From DATHTS01 sp965219305 (GTDB taxonomy: Bacteria; Acidobacteriota; Blastocatellia; Pyrinomonadales; Pyrinomonadaceae): a DNA stretch of 64,000 nt. Under the pieces are notes generated by a model that was not told the origin of the DNA, did no database searches, and was given only the letters and a program-made list of their open reading frames with translations. Position numbers and translations under genes: made by a program. Each line of letters begins with the position of its first letter. Positions within the stretch are counted from its first letter, which is position 1. Below are positions 44,320 through 52,801 of the stretch, piece by piece. The stretch covers positions 3,906,001-3,970,000 of the forward strand of contig OZ244725.1 in NCBI GenBank assembly GCA_965219305.1, given 5' to 3'.

Positions 44320-45072
44320 ATGAATCCTGAGAAAGAACACCTGCCAATTGAATTTGAAACTGAAAGCATCGAATCGCTTGAAAATTTTCTGCGCGAACTC
44401 GAAGAACAGGAAAAGAATTTAAAAATCTCGCGTGAAATGGTTATCGAAATTGATGAATTTGACATTAATGATGAATCAGTTTCTCAAGAAATTCAGGAAA
44501 GGCTTGCGGGAAACTCAAAAACTCCGCTGCAAAATTTTTCTTCTGAAATTCATATTTCGACCGCTGATTCCGATGCCGGTGAAATTCAGCGGCTGAAAGA
44601 GAAAATTGCCGAATTGGAAACCGTTAACGGCGAATTGGTAAACACTCTGACGCACGACCGTAAAGATTTTGAAAATTATCGTCAGCGCACGGAACGCGAA
44701 AGAATTTTAACTTTTCGTTCACAGATCGGAAATTTGGCGACGCAGCTTCTTCCGGTTTTAGATAATCTCGACCGCGCTCTAAATATGGCGAATAATATTA
44801 TAGAGGGCAAAATTTCAGATTCTCAGCAATTTTTTGACGGCATTGTTTTAGTGAGTCAACAACTTACCGAAACTCTGGCGGAGATGGGAGTTCAACCGAT
44901 AAAATCCGTCGGCGAAGAATTTAATCCCGAATTTCACGAAGCCGTCGCCACCGGCGAAAGTGATGATTTCGCAACAAATACAATTTCAGAGGAATTCTTA
45001 CGCGGCTACAAAATCGGCGAGAAAGTTATCAGAGCGGCAATGGTAAAAGTTGTAGTTGAAAGTGAAAAATAA
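44320..45072 (+). CDS. grpE: Nucleotide-exchange factor GrpE
   Basis: Co-chaperone that releases ADP from DnaK. I use the ATG at 44320; a GTG 5 codons upstream (44305) is possible. The N-terminal 85 residues are acidic and probably disordered. The long coiled coil covers about residues 90-165 (EIQRLKEKIAELETVNGELV...DFENYRQRTERERI). The C-terminal beta domain has GVQPIKSVGEEFNPEFHEAV and ends EKVIRAAMVKVV. At 250 aa it is longer than most GrpEs because of the acidic leader. It lies between hrcA and dnaK. Confidence 0.94.
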   Translation: MNPEKEHLPIEFETESIESLENFLRELEEQEKNLKISREMVIEIDEFDINDESVSQEIQERLAGNSKTPLQNFSSEIHISTADSDAGEIQRLKEKIAELETVNGELVNTLTHDRKDFENYRQRTERERILTFRSQIGNLATQLLPVLDNLDRALNMANNIIEGKISDSQQFFDGIVLVSQQLTETLAEMGVQPIKSVGEEFNPEFHEAVATGESDDFATNTISEEFLRGYKIGEKVIRAAMVKVVVESEK

Positions 45073-45101
45073 CTTGCTATTTTTCAAAAACCCAGAAAAT
45101 C

Positions 45102-46910
45102 ATGAGTAAAGTAATCGGAATAGATTTAGGAACGACAAATTGCTGCGTTTCCGTCCTTGAAGGCGGCGCGGTGCAGATTATACCGAATAAAGAAGGCGGC
45201 AGAACTATGCCTTCGGTTGTCGGTTTTAACGAAAAAGGCGAACGCCTCGTCGGGCAGATTGCCAAACGTCAGGCGGTAACGAATCCGGCAAACACGCTGC
45301 ACGCGATCAAGCGTTTGGTCGGACGCAAATTTGAATCCGAAGAAGTCGAAAAAATGCGTGAAACAGTTCCGTTTGAACTCGTCGAAGCACCGAACGGCGA
45401 CGCTCACATTCGCGTCTTAGATCACGTTTACAGTCCGCCGGAAATTTCTGCGATTGTCCTTCAAAGGCTGAAACTCGCAGCGGAAGAATTTCTCGGCGAT
45501 AAAGTTACCGAAGCGATTGTTACAGTTCCGGCATATTTCGATGATATGCAGCGTCAGGCGACGCGCGACGCGGCGAAAATCGCGGGTCTCGAAGTCGAAC
45601 GTATCATCAACGAACCGACGGCTGCCGCGCTTGCTTACGGTTTCGGCAAACAGAAAAACGAAAAAGTCGCCGTTTACGATCTCGGCGGCGGAACCTTCGA
45701 TATTACGATTCTCGAAATCAACGACGGCGTTTTTGAAGTTCTCTCGACATCGGGAAACACATTTCTCGGCGGTGAAGATTTCGATCAGCGCATTATTGAC
45801 TGGCTTTTAAAGGATTTTATCAGCACGAACGGCATTGATTTAAAAGGCGACAGACTCGCTCTGCAAAGACTAAAAGAAGCGGCGGAACGCGCAAAATGCG
45901 AACTTTCGACCGTCGGCGAAACGACCGTTAATCTGCCGTTTATCGCGGCTGATCCGTCGGGACCGAAACACATTAACACGGTTTTGACGCGCCAAAAATT
46001 TGAAGAATTGGTCGGCGATCTTGTTGAACAAACGGTCGAACCGTGTCAAAAAGCACTCTGGGACGCGAAACTTCAACCCGGCGATATTGACAAAGTAATT
46101 TTAGTCGGCGGACAGACGCGTTCACCGATTATTTTGGAAACCGTAACCGAACTTTTCGGAAAAGCACCTTCGACGGAGATCAATCCCGACGAAGTTGTTT
46201 CGATGGGCGCGGCAATTCAGGGCGGCGTGATGGCGGGCGATGTTAAAGACATCGTTCTGCTCGACGTTTTGCCTCTTTCGCTCGGACTCGAAACGCGCGG
46301 CGGTTTATTCGTTAAATTAATTAACCGAAACGCGACGATTCCATTGAGAAATACGATGACGTTTACAACGGTCGTTGATAATCAGCAATCGGTCGAAATT
46401 CATATTTTGCAAGGTGAACGTGAAATCGCCGATGCAAATCGTTCGCTCGGCAGATTTGATCTCGTCGGAATCCCGCCCGCGCCGCGCGGTTTGCCGCAAA
46501 TTGATGTTTCGTTTGAAGTTGACGCAAACGGCATCGTTAATGTTTCGGCGACGGACAAAATTACAGGTTTAGAGCAAACGATGCAAATTACACCTTCGTC
46601 GGGACTCGCGCCGGACGAAATTGATCGTCTGATTATGGAATCGGAAACATCTGTGGAAAGCGACCGCAAAGCCAAGGAATTGATCGTCCATCGCAATCGC
46701 CTCGATTCGATTATTCGTAACACACGCAGTGCGATGAGCGAATTCGGCAGATCGCTCGAAGAACAGGATCGTCTGGCAATAAACGAAGTTTTAACACGCG
46801 CCGAAGAGATTCTGGCGGAAGCCGAAGAAGTTTCCGCCTTTGAACAAGCGACTGCGGAAGTCGAAGAAAAAGGCGCGAAACTTACTGAAGCGATGATGGC
46901 GATGGTTTAG
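45102..46910 (+). CDS. dnaK: Chaperone protein DnaK (Hsp70), short C-terminal tail
   Basis: Hsp70 chaperone working with GrpE and DnaJ. The nucleotide-binding domain starts MSKVIGIDLGTTNCCVSVLEGG and contains IINEPTAAALAYGFG and DLGGGTFDITILEI. The substrate domain includes LDVLPLSLGLETRGG. The length of 602 aa is about 30-40 below most DnaKs: the lid ends in GAKLTEAMMAMV, with no disordered Gly-rich tail and no EEVD-type end. There is no dnaJ after it, since the next gene is convergent. It may be the main DnaK or a second paralogue. Confidence 0.95.
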   Translation: MSKVIGIDLGTTNCCVSVLEGGAVQIIPNKEGGRTMPSVVGFNEKGERLVGQIAKRQAVTNPANTLHAIKRLVGRKFESEEVEKMRETVPFELVEAPNGDAHIRVLDHVYSPPEISAIVLQRLKLAAEEFLGDKVTEAIVTVPAYFDDMQRQATRDAAKIAGLEVERIINEPTAAALAYGFGKQKNEKVAVYDLGGGTFDITILEINDGVFEVLSTSGNTFLGGEDFDQRIIDWLLKDFISTNGIDLKGDRLALQRLKEAAERAKCELSTVGETTVNLPFIAADPSGPKHINTVLTRQKFEELVGDLVEQTVEPCQKALWDAKLQPGDIDKVILVGGQTRSPIILETVTELFGKAPSTEINPDEVVSMGAAIQGGVMAGDVKDIVLLDVLPLSLGLETRGGLFVKLINRNATIPLRNTMTFTTVVDNQQSVEIHILQGEREIADANRSLGRFDLVGIPPAPRGLPQIDVSFEVDANGIVNVSATDKITGLEQTMQITPSSGLAPDEIDRLIMESETSVESDRKAKELIVHRNRLDSIIRNTRSAMSEFGRSLEEQDRLAINEVLTRAEEILAEAEEVSAFEQATAEVEEKGAKLTEAMMAMV

Positions 46911-46988
46911 AAATAATTTCAACCGACAGATTTGAAAAAAATTAACGGCGAAAAAGTATCATTTAAATTTATAGTGAATTTAGCGGAA

Positions 46989-47028
46989 ATAATTCAAAAA
47001 TCAATTACGGATTTGATTTTTGAATTAT
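46989..47028. terminator. Perfect 16-bp AT-rich hairpin after dnaK
   Basis: ATAATTCAAAAATCAA (46989-47004) pairs perfectly with TTGATTTTTGAATTAT (47013-47028) around an 8-nt loop, between convergent dnaK and the DnaC-like gene. There is no separate T-run, but the stem is T-rich in both directions. Confidence 0.55.
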
Positions 47029-47064
47029 CAGCAACTTTCGCGCAATTTTTGGACAACAGGAAAT

Positions 47065-47862
47065 TTAAGATTTGTTAACGGGTGAAATTTTATCGAATGT
47101 CAGGCGATAATCTTGTCCGGCAATGATGATAGTTTTACACATTTCGTGAATTCTCGAACGCAGGCGCACGCCGATTCGATCTTCGAGAAGTTCTTCGCGT
47201 TCGCTGCGCCGTTCGTCCAGATAATTTGTCGTGAAAATTGTGAGTTTTTTGTCGTTGTAGCGCGTGTTGATGATGTGCGCTAAAGTGTCGCGCATCCAAT
47301 CGGTCGGTTTGGTCGCGCCGATTTCGTCGAGAACGAGAACTTCGGTTTCCAAAATCGGCGACAAAACGGCGAATTCCGACGACTGCGTGTTCGGATTATA
47401 CGAGCTTTGAATTTCTTTAATTAACGCGCCGAGTTCGTAAAAAAGACACGGAAAACCGCGTTCGGTCAAACCTTTGATGATCGAAACGGCGAGATGCGTT
47501 TTGCCGACGCCGACCGTTCCCATAAACAGCGCGCCGCGTTCGACCGCCGGATAATTCATCGCCAGATGCGAAGCGTAGCGAAACGCACGGTCCTGCGACG
47601 GGTTAAAAACTTTAAAGTTATGAAAATGACACTCGAAGTAGCGGCGCGGAATTCGCGCCTTTTCTAAAAGGCTCGAATTATTTTTCTGTTTGCGGCAAGC
47701 GCACGGACGCGCGCCTTTTCCGGGAATAACTTCCATTCCCGCGCCGAAACAAAGCGGGCAAACGTCCAATTCTTCCTGCGAATAATATTCATCAAACGCC
47801 TCCGCATCCGACGGATCGGGGACAATTTGGAACGGATGAATTTTCGGTTTGTTTTCCGGCAT
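47065..47862 (-). CDS. DnaC/DnaI-like ATPase (helicase-loader type)
   Basis: AAA+ ATPase of 265 aa. An N-terminal zinc-binding module is CPLCFGAGMEV...RPCACRKQ. Walker A is GTVGVGKTHLAVSI (near residue 115), Walker B is VLVLDEIGAT, and sensor-type blocks include TNYLDERRSEREELLEDRIGVRLRSR (in pieces). The pattern matches DnaC/DnaI proteins that load the replicative helicase, and also IS21 IstB-like ATPases. No istA transposase is nearby, so the loader reading is preferred. It is a single-gene unit. Confidence 0.88.
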   Translation of the reverse strand: MPENKPKIHPFQIVPDPSDAEAFDEYYSQEELDVCPLCFGAGMEVIPGKGARPCACRKQKNNSSLLEKARIPRRYFECHFHNFKVFNPSQDRAFRYASHLAMNYPAVERGALFMGTVGVGKTHLAVSIIKGLTERGFPCLFYELGALIKEIQSSYNPNTQSSEFAVLSPILETEVLVLDEIGATKPTDWMRDTLAHIINTRYNDKKLTIFTTNYLDERRSEREELLEDRIGVRLRSRIHEMCKTIIIAGQDYRLTFDKISPVNKS

Positions 47863-48063
47863 TCTTTATAAAATCTAAAAATTTACTGTTTTTGAAGATT
47901 ATCTTTTTCGTGGAAGACTTTTTGGATTATAGCATCGAAGAATTTGTTTTCAAGTTCGGTTTTCAAGTAAAAATTTTCACAAGATTAGAAGTTTTTGCAA
48001 CGAATGGAGTTAGCAATTACTCCGCCGGAAAATAAATTTTTCAAACTGAAATTTCTAAACTAA

Positions 48064-48939
48064 TCAATCGGTTTTTTCGGTCTGACCGCGCACAAAATTT
48101 GCCAATTCGGTAAAACTTCCGGGATATAATTCAGCGGGAAAACGCTTTTGCATACATTCATCACTAAAAAGTCCGCCGCCGAGAATAATGGGAATTTCCT
48201 TTATTTGTCTGCGAAATTCGCTGTAATCGCGCGAAAGTCTTTCTATATCATTCATCACCGTTGCCGAGATGCAAATCGCTTCGGGTGAATGTTTTCGGAT
48301 TTCCTCGATCAAAGAAAAAAGCGGCGTGTTCGCGCCGAAATTCAACACTTCCCAACCTTCGTTTTCAAAAATCATCTGTCCCAGATTGATCGGCAATTCG
48401 TGAAACTCGCCTTCAAACGCGCAGCAAATCACCAAACGCCCGCGCAGTTCGGGAACAGGCAAAACGCTGCGAAATTTATACAGCGCATTTTGCGCCGTGC
48501 GCGTGGCGAGATGTTCCTGTGCAATAGTCAAGTCGCCTTCAAACCAAAGTTTCCCGATCTTGCTGATCGGCGGACACACTACTTCATCAAAAATTTTATC
48601 AACACGTTTTTTTTGCAGATGTATATTGATCAAAATGTCTGCCGCCGCTTCTTCACATCCGGCAAGAATCGCGTCAAAAAATGTAAAATCCGATTTTGCT
48701 TTAAGTTCGCTGCAACGATTTGAAACGGCGAAAACCGATTCTTCACCATGTGATAACTTTTGTCCGAGACCTTGTTCACGCTGAAATCTGGCGATTTCTT
48801 CGGCGCGAAAACGCCGGTGTCCGCCGCTCGTGCGCTCCGACTGCAACAGACCGGCATCTTCCCAACGCTTGACCGTCGCATCGCTGACGTAGCATAAACC
48901 GGCTACTTCTCTTGTTGTAAAAGTTTTAGATTTTGTCAT
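48064..48939 (-). CDS. MerR-type regulator with cobalamin-binding domain (CarH-like)
   Basis: B12-dependent transcription factor of 291 aa. The N-terminal MerR helix-turn-helix is FTTREVAGLCYVSDATVKRWEDAGLL with TSGGHRRFRAEEI. The middle helical domain has Trp132, then nine residues, then Glu142-His143 (LWFEGDLTIAQEHLATRTAQ), the pattern known for photoreceptor CarH proteins. The B12 fold has the lower-ligand His180 in FEGEFHELPINLG. The C-terminal domain is ICISATVMND...IPIILGGGLF. CarH proteins are light-sensitive repressors. No carotenoid or photolyase gene is beside it. It is divergent from rpiB. Confidence 0.88.
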   Translation of the reverse strand: MTKSKTFTTREVAGLCYVSDATVKRWEDAGLLQSERTSGGHRRFRAEEIARFQREQGLGQKLSHGEESVFAVSNRCSELKAKSDFTFFDAILAGCEEAAADILINIHLQKKRVDKIFDEVVCPPISKIGKLWFEGDLTIAQEHLATRTAQNALYKFRSVLPVPELRGRLVICCAFEGEFHELPINLGQMIFENEGWEVLNFGANTPLFSLIEEIRKHSPEAICISATVMNDIERLSRDYSEFRRQIKEIPIILGGGLFSDECMQKRFPAELYPGSFTELANFVRGQTEKTD

Positions 48940-49101
48940 CTTAGATCAAAATATAGTCTTACATAATTCAGGCGTTTATCTCAACTATTTTTAAACGCGG
49001 GAAAATTCCGGTTAATATTTTCTTTTCGATAATTTCTTTTTAATTCTTTGGAATTTCGGCGGGAAAAAGTTACAATTTCAAATCAAACCTGTGGAAAGAT
49101 T

Positions 49102-49548
49102 ATGACAAAAAAAATTGCCATCGGTGCAGATCACGCGGGATTTGAAGAAAAAGAAAAAGTCAAAAAAGTTCTCGATAAACTCGGCGTGGAATACGAAGAT
49201 GTCGGAACATTTTCGACCGATTCGGTTGATTATCCCGATTTCGCGGAAAAAGTCGGCGAAAAAATCGAAAGCGGCGAATCCGAAAAGGGAATTTTACTTT
49301 GCGGTTCGGGAATCGGCGTGGCAATGGCGGCAAACAAAATGCACGGCGTTCGCGCCGCCCAAGCGTGGAACGAAGAAACCGCCAGACTTTCGCGCCAGCA
49401 CAATAACGCAAATGTCCTGACAATCGGCGCAAGAGTAATTCCCGAAAACGAAATCCCGAAAATCGTCAAAGCGTGGCTCGAAACCGATTTCGAAGGCGGA
49501 CGACACGCGGGAAGAGTTGAGAAAATGATGGAATTGGAAGGGAAATAA
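49102..49548 (+). CDS. rpiB: Ribose-5-phosphate isomerase B
   Basis: Interconverts ribose-5-phosphate and ribulose-5-phosphate in the pentose pathway. The start is ATG 49102, with a ribosome site (GGAAAG) before it. The longer frame opens with a TTG at 49048 and lacks support. Motifs are IGADHAGFEEKE, YPDFAEKVGEKI, the catalytic region ILLCGSGIGVAMAANK and HNNANVLTIGAR. At 148 aa it is the RpiB/LacAB size. The antitoxin gene starts 2 bp after its stop. Confidence 0.95.
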   Translation: MTKKIAIGADHAGFEEKEKVKKVLDKLGVEYEDVGTFSTDSVDYPDFAEKVGEKIESGESEKGILLCGSGIGVAMAANKMHGVRAAQAWNEETARLSRQHNNANVLTIGARVIPENEIPKIVKAWLETDFEGGRHAGRVEKMMELEGK

Positions 49549-49549
49549 A

Positions 49550-49807
49550 ATGATCGAAACCTTAGAAAAAAAAGATGAATTAAAAACCGTCAGCGTCGAG
49601 AAAGACACCTGGATTTTAGAACTTCCGTCTGAAATCTGCGAAAAAGAAGGTTTTGCCGAAGGAACGCTTGTCAGTTTGACGATCAAGAACAGTGGAATTC
49701 AAGCATCTTTTATCAAACCGCCATCAAGAAAATTACAGGATATTTCTAAACGCCTGCTCAAGAAAAATCAAAAACTTTACGAGGAACTAAAGCAGATTGG
49801 CGACTGA
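49550..49807 (+). CDS. Small AbrB-like antitoxin
   Basis: An 85-aa protein with an AbrB/SpoVT-like swapped-hairpin pattern (TVSVEKDTWILELPSEICEK...FAEGTLVSLTIKNSGI) and a basic helical C terminus (ISKRLLKKNQKLYEELKQ). It lies 2 bp after rpiB and just before a Doc-type toxin, as expected for a toxin-antitoxin pair. I did not recognise a more specific family. It should bind its own promoter region and block the toxin. Confidence 0.7.
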   Translation: MIETLEKKDELKTVSVEKDTWILELPSEICEKEGFAEGTLVSLTIKNSGIQASFIKPPSRKLQDISKRLLKKNQKLYEELKQIGD

Positions 49808-49860
49808 GAAAATTATCTAATCTCGAATTTGACGACGCGCCCTGGCTTCATTTTGATTTA

Positions 49861-50199
49861 ATGAGACAATGGAATGAAACTCGTTACGGAGTTGACCAGC
49901 GAAATTTGATAGATTCGGCTCTGACGCGACCAAAACATTCGGCAAATTATGAGAATGCAGACATAATTCGCCAAGCCGCAACACTTTTTTTCGGTTTAAT
50001 AAAAAATCATCCGTGGCTCGGCGGTAATAAAAGAACAGCAACGCATATAACCGAAGCGTTTCTTGAATTGAACGGTTTTGTTTTGGAATATGAAATAAGA
50101 GAAATGATTGAAATGGTTTTAGCCGTTGAATCGGACGCTTGGAAGGTTGATGAGATTGAAAATTGGTTGCGCGATAAGACAATTAAACTGAAGGTGTAA
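49861..50199 (+). CDS. Doc/Fic-family (death-on-curing) toxin
   Basis: A 112-aa Doc-type protein whose catalytic motif is HPWLGGNKRTA (family form HxFxDGNKR), following the usual IDSALTRP and HSANYENADI blocks. It could modify EF-Tu as Doc does. Homologues carry 15-20 more N-terminal residues (a helix with a His before the R-Y-G). In the sequence that helix (LEFDDAPWLHFDLMRQWN) is present and in frame but precedes the ATG. No ATG, GTG or TTG exists upstream. A CTG at 49804 overlapping the antitoxin stop could be the real start. Confidence 0.82.
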   Translation: MRQWNETRYGVDQRNLIDSALTRPKHSANYENADIIRQAATLFFGLIKNHPWLGGNKRTATHITEAFLELNGFVLEYEIREMIEMVLAVESDAWKVDEIENWLRDKTIKLKV

Positions 50200-50203
50200 A
50201 ATT

Positions 50204-50563
50204 ATGAATGAATACAGAATTTATTTGTTGCTCGGAGCAATTCTGGTAATGCTTGCTTTTGTTATCTTTGGTTCGTTGACCAGTCGCAATTTGCCTCCGG
50301 AAAAGAGAAAATTCCACGTTCGTAAATTCACTTTGATTGGATTGGCAGTATTACTTTTTTGCTTGCCGATATTTAAGCCTTTTGTTTATTCATATTCACA
50401 AGCAAAACATATAGAAACAAAGTATGTCGGAAAACTTGATTCAATTGAACAAGTATCAGAATATCAAGCTAAGCAGGAGAAAGACATCAGATTATTAAAG
50501 GAAGATGTTATGGAATTAAAAGAAGACCTTTATCAACAATTTTACATTTGTTTTCAACGATGA
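50204..50563 (+). CDS. Small membrane protein with coiled coil (possibly frameshifted)
   Basis: A 119-aa protein with two hydrophobic segments (IYLLLGAILVMLAFVIFGSL and FTLIGLAVLLFCLPIFKPFV) and a charged coiled-coil-like helix (SEYQAKQEKDIRLLKEDVMELKEDL). No family is recognised. The stop TGA overlaps an ATG at 50560. Reading from about 50531 in another frame gives STILHLFSTMIAVLCLSFAF, a good membrane helix, then a polar tail to 50649, so the original protein may have been longer. It looks like an accessory gene between the toxin and glyA. Confidence 0.55.
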   Translation: MNEYRIYLLLGAILVMLAFVIFGSLTSRNLPPEKRKFHVRKFTLIGLAVLLFCLPIFKPFVYSYSQAKHIETKYVGKLDSIEQVSEYQAKQEKDIRLLKEDVMELKEDLYQQFYICFQR

Positions 50564-50649
50564 TTGCAGTTTTGTGTTTGTCATTTGCCTTTAGGAAACC
50601 GGAAAATGATTCGAGCGAAAATAAACTAGATCAAATATTTAAATCATAA
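50560..50649 (+). pseudogene. 29-codon ORF, likely displaced C-terminal part of the preceding gene
   Basis: The ATG overlaps the stop of the membrane-protein gene in the form ATGA. It encodes a hydrophobic stretch then a polar tail ending DQIFKS. It is either a small coupled gene or the frameshifted end of the upstream gene. Confidence 0.35.
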
Positions 50650-50653
50650 AATA

Positions 50654-51952
50654 ATGAACAATCTTTTTACAGCAAATTTAGCAGAAGTTGATCCGATAAT
50701 TAACGACGCGATCAACAATGAAATTAAACGCCAGACGAACGGTTTAGAATTAATCGCTTCGGAAAATTTCGTGTCCGAAGCCGTTTTGCAGGCAATGGGA
50801 ACGGTATTTACGAACAAATACGCCGAAGGTTATCCGAAGAAAAGATATTACGGCGGATGTGAGTTTGCCGATGTCGTCGAGCAGGCGGCGATTGACCGCG
50901 CGAAGGAAATTTTCGGCGCGGAACACGCCAATGTTCAGCCGCATTCGGGCGCGCAGGCGAATATGGCGGTTTTTCTTGCCGCACTCGAACACGGCGATAA
51001 AATCTTGGGAATGAATCTCTCGCACGGCGGGCATTTGACGCACGGGCATCCGATGAATTTTTCGGGAATCAATTTTGAAGTTTCCGATTACGGCGTTTCA
51101 AAAGAAACCGAGCAGATTGATTACGACGAGCTGCAAAAAATCGCGGAAGAAAATCGCCCGAAAATGCTGATTTGCGGCGCGTCGGCTTATCCGCGAATTA
51201 TTGATTTTGCGCGCATTGAAGAAATCGCCAAATCGGTCGGCGCAATCGTGATGGCGGACATCGCGCACATCGCGGGACTTGTCGCCGCCGGACTTCATCC
51301 GTCGCCCGTTCCGCATTGCGAATTCGTGACGACGACGACGCACAAAACTCTGCGCGGTCCGCGCGGCGGTTTGATCTTGTGCCGCGAAGAGTCGGCGAAA
51401 GCGATTGACAAAGCCGTTTTTCCGGGCGTTCAGGGCGGTCCGCTTGTTCATATTATCGCGGCAAAAGCAGTCGCATTCGGCGAAGCTTTGCGTGGCGATT
51501 TCAAAGCATATCAACAGCAAATTCTCGATAACGCGCAGGCGTTGGCGGCGGAACTCAAAAATCAAGGTTTGCGAATCGTTTCAGATGGAACGGACAATCA
51601 TTTGATTTTGATTGACGTTTTCGATGGCGGAAAAGGAATCACCGGAAAAGTCGCGGAAAAGGCGTTGGACGCGGTTCATATCACGGTCAACAAAAATACG
51701 ATTCCGTTCGACACGAATTCGCCGTTCGTCGCGTCCGGCGTGCGCGTCGGAACTCCGGCATTGACGACGCGCGGAATGAAGGAAGCGGAAATGAAACAAA
51801 TCGGCGGTCTGATCGCCGCGATCGTGCGCGAGCCGGAATCGGAAGAAGTTAAAACGCAGGTTAAAAAAGACGTAGCAGAATTGGCGGCGAGATTTCCGCT
51901 TTACGCGCATCGTTTGCAGGATGAAAGAAACGAAGCGGTTTCGGCGAGCTAG
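50654..51952 (+). CDS. glyA: Serine hydroxymethyltransferase
   Basis: PLP enzyme converting serine plus tetrahydrofolate to glycine and methylene-tetrahydrofolate. The PLP lysine is in VTTTTHKTLRGPRGGLIL. Other hallmarks are ASENFVSEAVLQAMGTVFTNKYAEGYPKKRYYGGC in pieces, QPHSGAQANMAV, and VRVGTPALTTRG. At 432 aa it is full length. It starts 4 bp after the small tail ORF, so the accessory region directly adjoins this housekeeping gene. Confidence 0.97.
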   Translation: MNNLFTANLAEVDPIINDAINNEIKRQTNGLELIASENFVSEAVLQAMGTVFTNKYAEGYPKKRYYGGCEFADVVEQAAIDRAKEIFGAEHANVQPHSGAQANMAVFLAALEHGDKILGMNLSHGGHLTHGHPMNFSGINFEVSDYGVSKETEQIDYDELQKIAEENRPKMLICGASAYPRIIDFARIEEIAKSVGAIVMADIAHIAGLVAAGLHPSPVPHCEFVTTTTHKTLRGPRGGLILCREESAKAIDKAVFPGVQGGPLVHIIAAKAVAFGEALRGDFKAYQQQILDNAQALAAELKNQGLRIVSDGTDNHLILIDVFDGGKGITGKVAEKALDAVHITVNKNTIPFDTNSPFVASGVRVGTPALTTRGMKEAEMKQIGGLIAAIVREPESEEVKTQVKKDVAELAARFPLYAHRLQDERNEAVSAS

Positions 51953-51958
51953 GAAACC

Positions 51959-52031
51959 AAACAGGGATGAACAGGATGGGCAGGGATAAAATTATTACGA
52001 AAACCCCTGTATATCTTGTTCATCCCTGTTT
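51959..52031. repeat. Inverted repeat of CAGGGATGAACAGGAT type
   Basis: AAACAGGGATGAACAGGAT (51959-51977) pairs with ATCTTGTTCATCCCTGTTT (52013-52031), 19 bp with one G.T pair. It lies between glyA and the next start. This word type is one of several dispersed intergenic palindromes. Confidence 0.7.
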
Positions 52032-52042
52032 ATATTAAATTT

Positions 52043-52801
52043 ATGAGCAATTTATCGGACATCGGTTTTCCCACGCCCGACGAGCAAGCCGTTAACGATA
52101 TGATCTGGCACGTTATCGAGATGACAACGCCCGTTTACACTTCGCAGGGAATTTATCTGAAATTCTCCGACGAATCCGGCGCGGAGATTTATTTACAGGG
52201 AAATTTCAAACAAGAACTCATCGGTTTTAACCCGCATTTCGCCGGAAAAAGCCGCCGCAAAGTCGGTTTGACGAAAAAGATCGAACGCGATTCTTCGGAA
52301 CTCGACGGCGGTTTTTACGGTTGGGCAAATCCTTCGGACGATGATGTTGAAAATTCGAGTGAATATCCGTTCGTATTCGATGTGCCGGATTTTCGGACTG
52401 TCGAGATCGAAGATTTTCCCGTCGTCAAGGAAATTCAATTAACGGCGTTTGCGTCGAACGATTTCAAGATTTTTGCAAATGAAAAGGATTTTGCCGATTC
52501 GACGAATTCAGAGTTAAATCATTCTTTACAAACATTTACCGCGAGCGGATTGTTTGAATTTGACGAAACAGATGAAAGCGTTGACCTAAATCTTATTCGT
52601 CCGATCGGAATGATTTCGGGCGAAATCAGAGAATTTGAAATGCGAACGAATAAAACTTCCGGCGAGAAATTTTATTGGTTTTTTATTGAAACTCTCGGCG
52701 GCGAAATTGATGTGGTCTGCGATCCGAAATTTGTAACGCAAGAACCGAAAATCGGCGGAATTGTCAGCGGACATTTTTGGTTATCGGGGAAAATTTTATA
52801 A
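52043..52801 (+). CDS. Hypothetical protein with OB-like C terminus
   Basis: A 252-aa protein. The start is ATG 52043; the frame from the TTG at 52016 runs through the repeat. Two parts: an acidic region with TSQGIYLKFSDESGAEIYLQGNF and DVPDFRTVEIEDFPVVKEIQL, and a C-terminal beta-rich part (GEIREFEMRTNKTSGEKF...GGIVSGHFWLSGKIL) that looks like an OB-type fold. I recognise no named family. The debranching-enzyme gene starts with the base right after its stop (TAA ATG), so the two are tightly coupled. Confidence 0.62.
   Translation: MSNLSDIGFPTPDEQAVNDMIWHVIEMTTPVYTSQGIYLKFSDESGAEIYLQGNFKQELIGFNPHFAGKSRRKVGLTKKIERDSSELDGGFYGWANPSDDDVENSSEYPFVFDVPDFRTVEIEDFPVVKEIQLTAFASNDFKIFANEKDFADSTNSELNHSLQTFTASGLFEFDETDESVDLNLIRPIGMISGEIREFEMRTNKTSGEKFYWFFIETLGGEIDVVCDPKFVTQEPKIGGIVSGHFWLSGKIL

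Noticed and set aside
47065..47862. IstB transposition ATPase
   Set aside because: No istA or IS ends nearby; the N-terminal zinc module and genome context favour a DnaC/DnaI-type loader.
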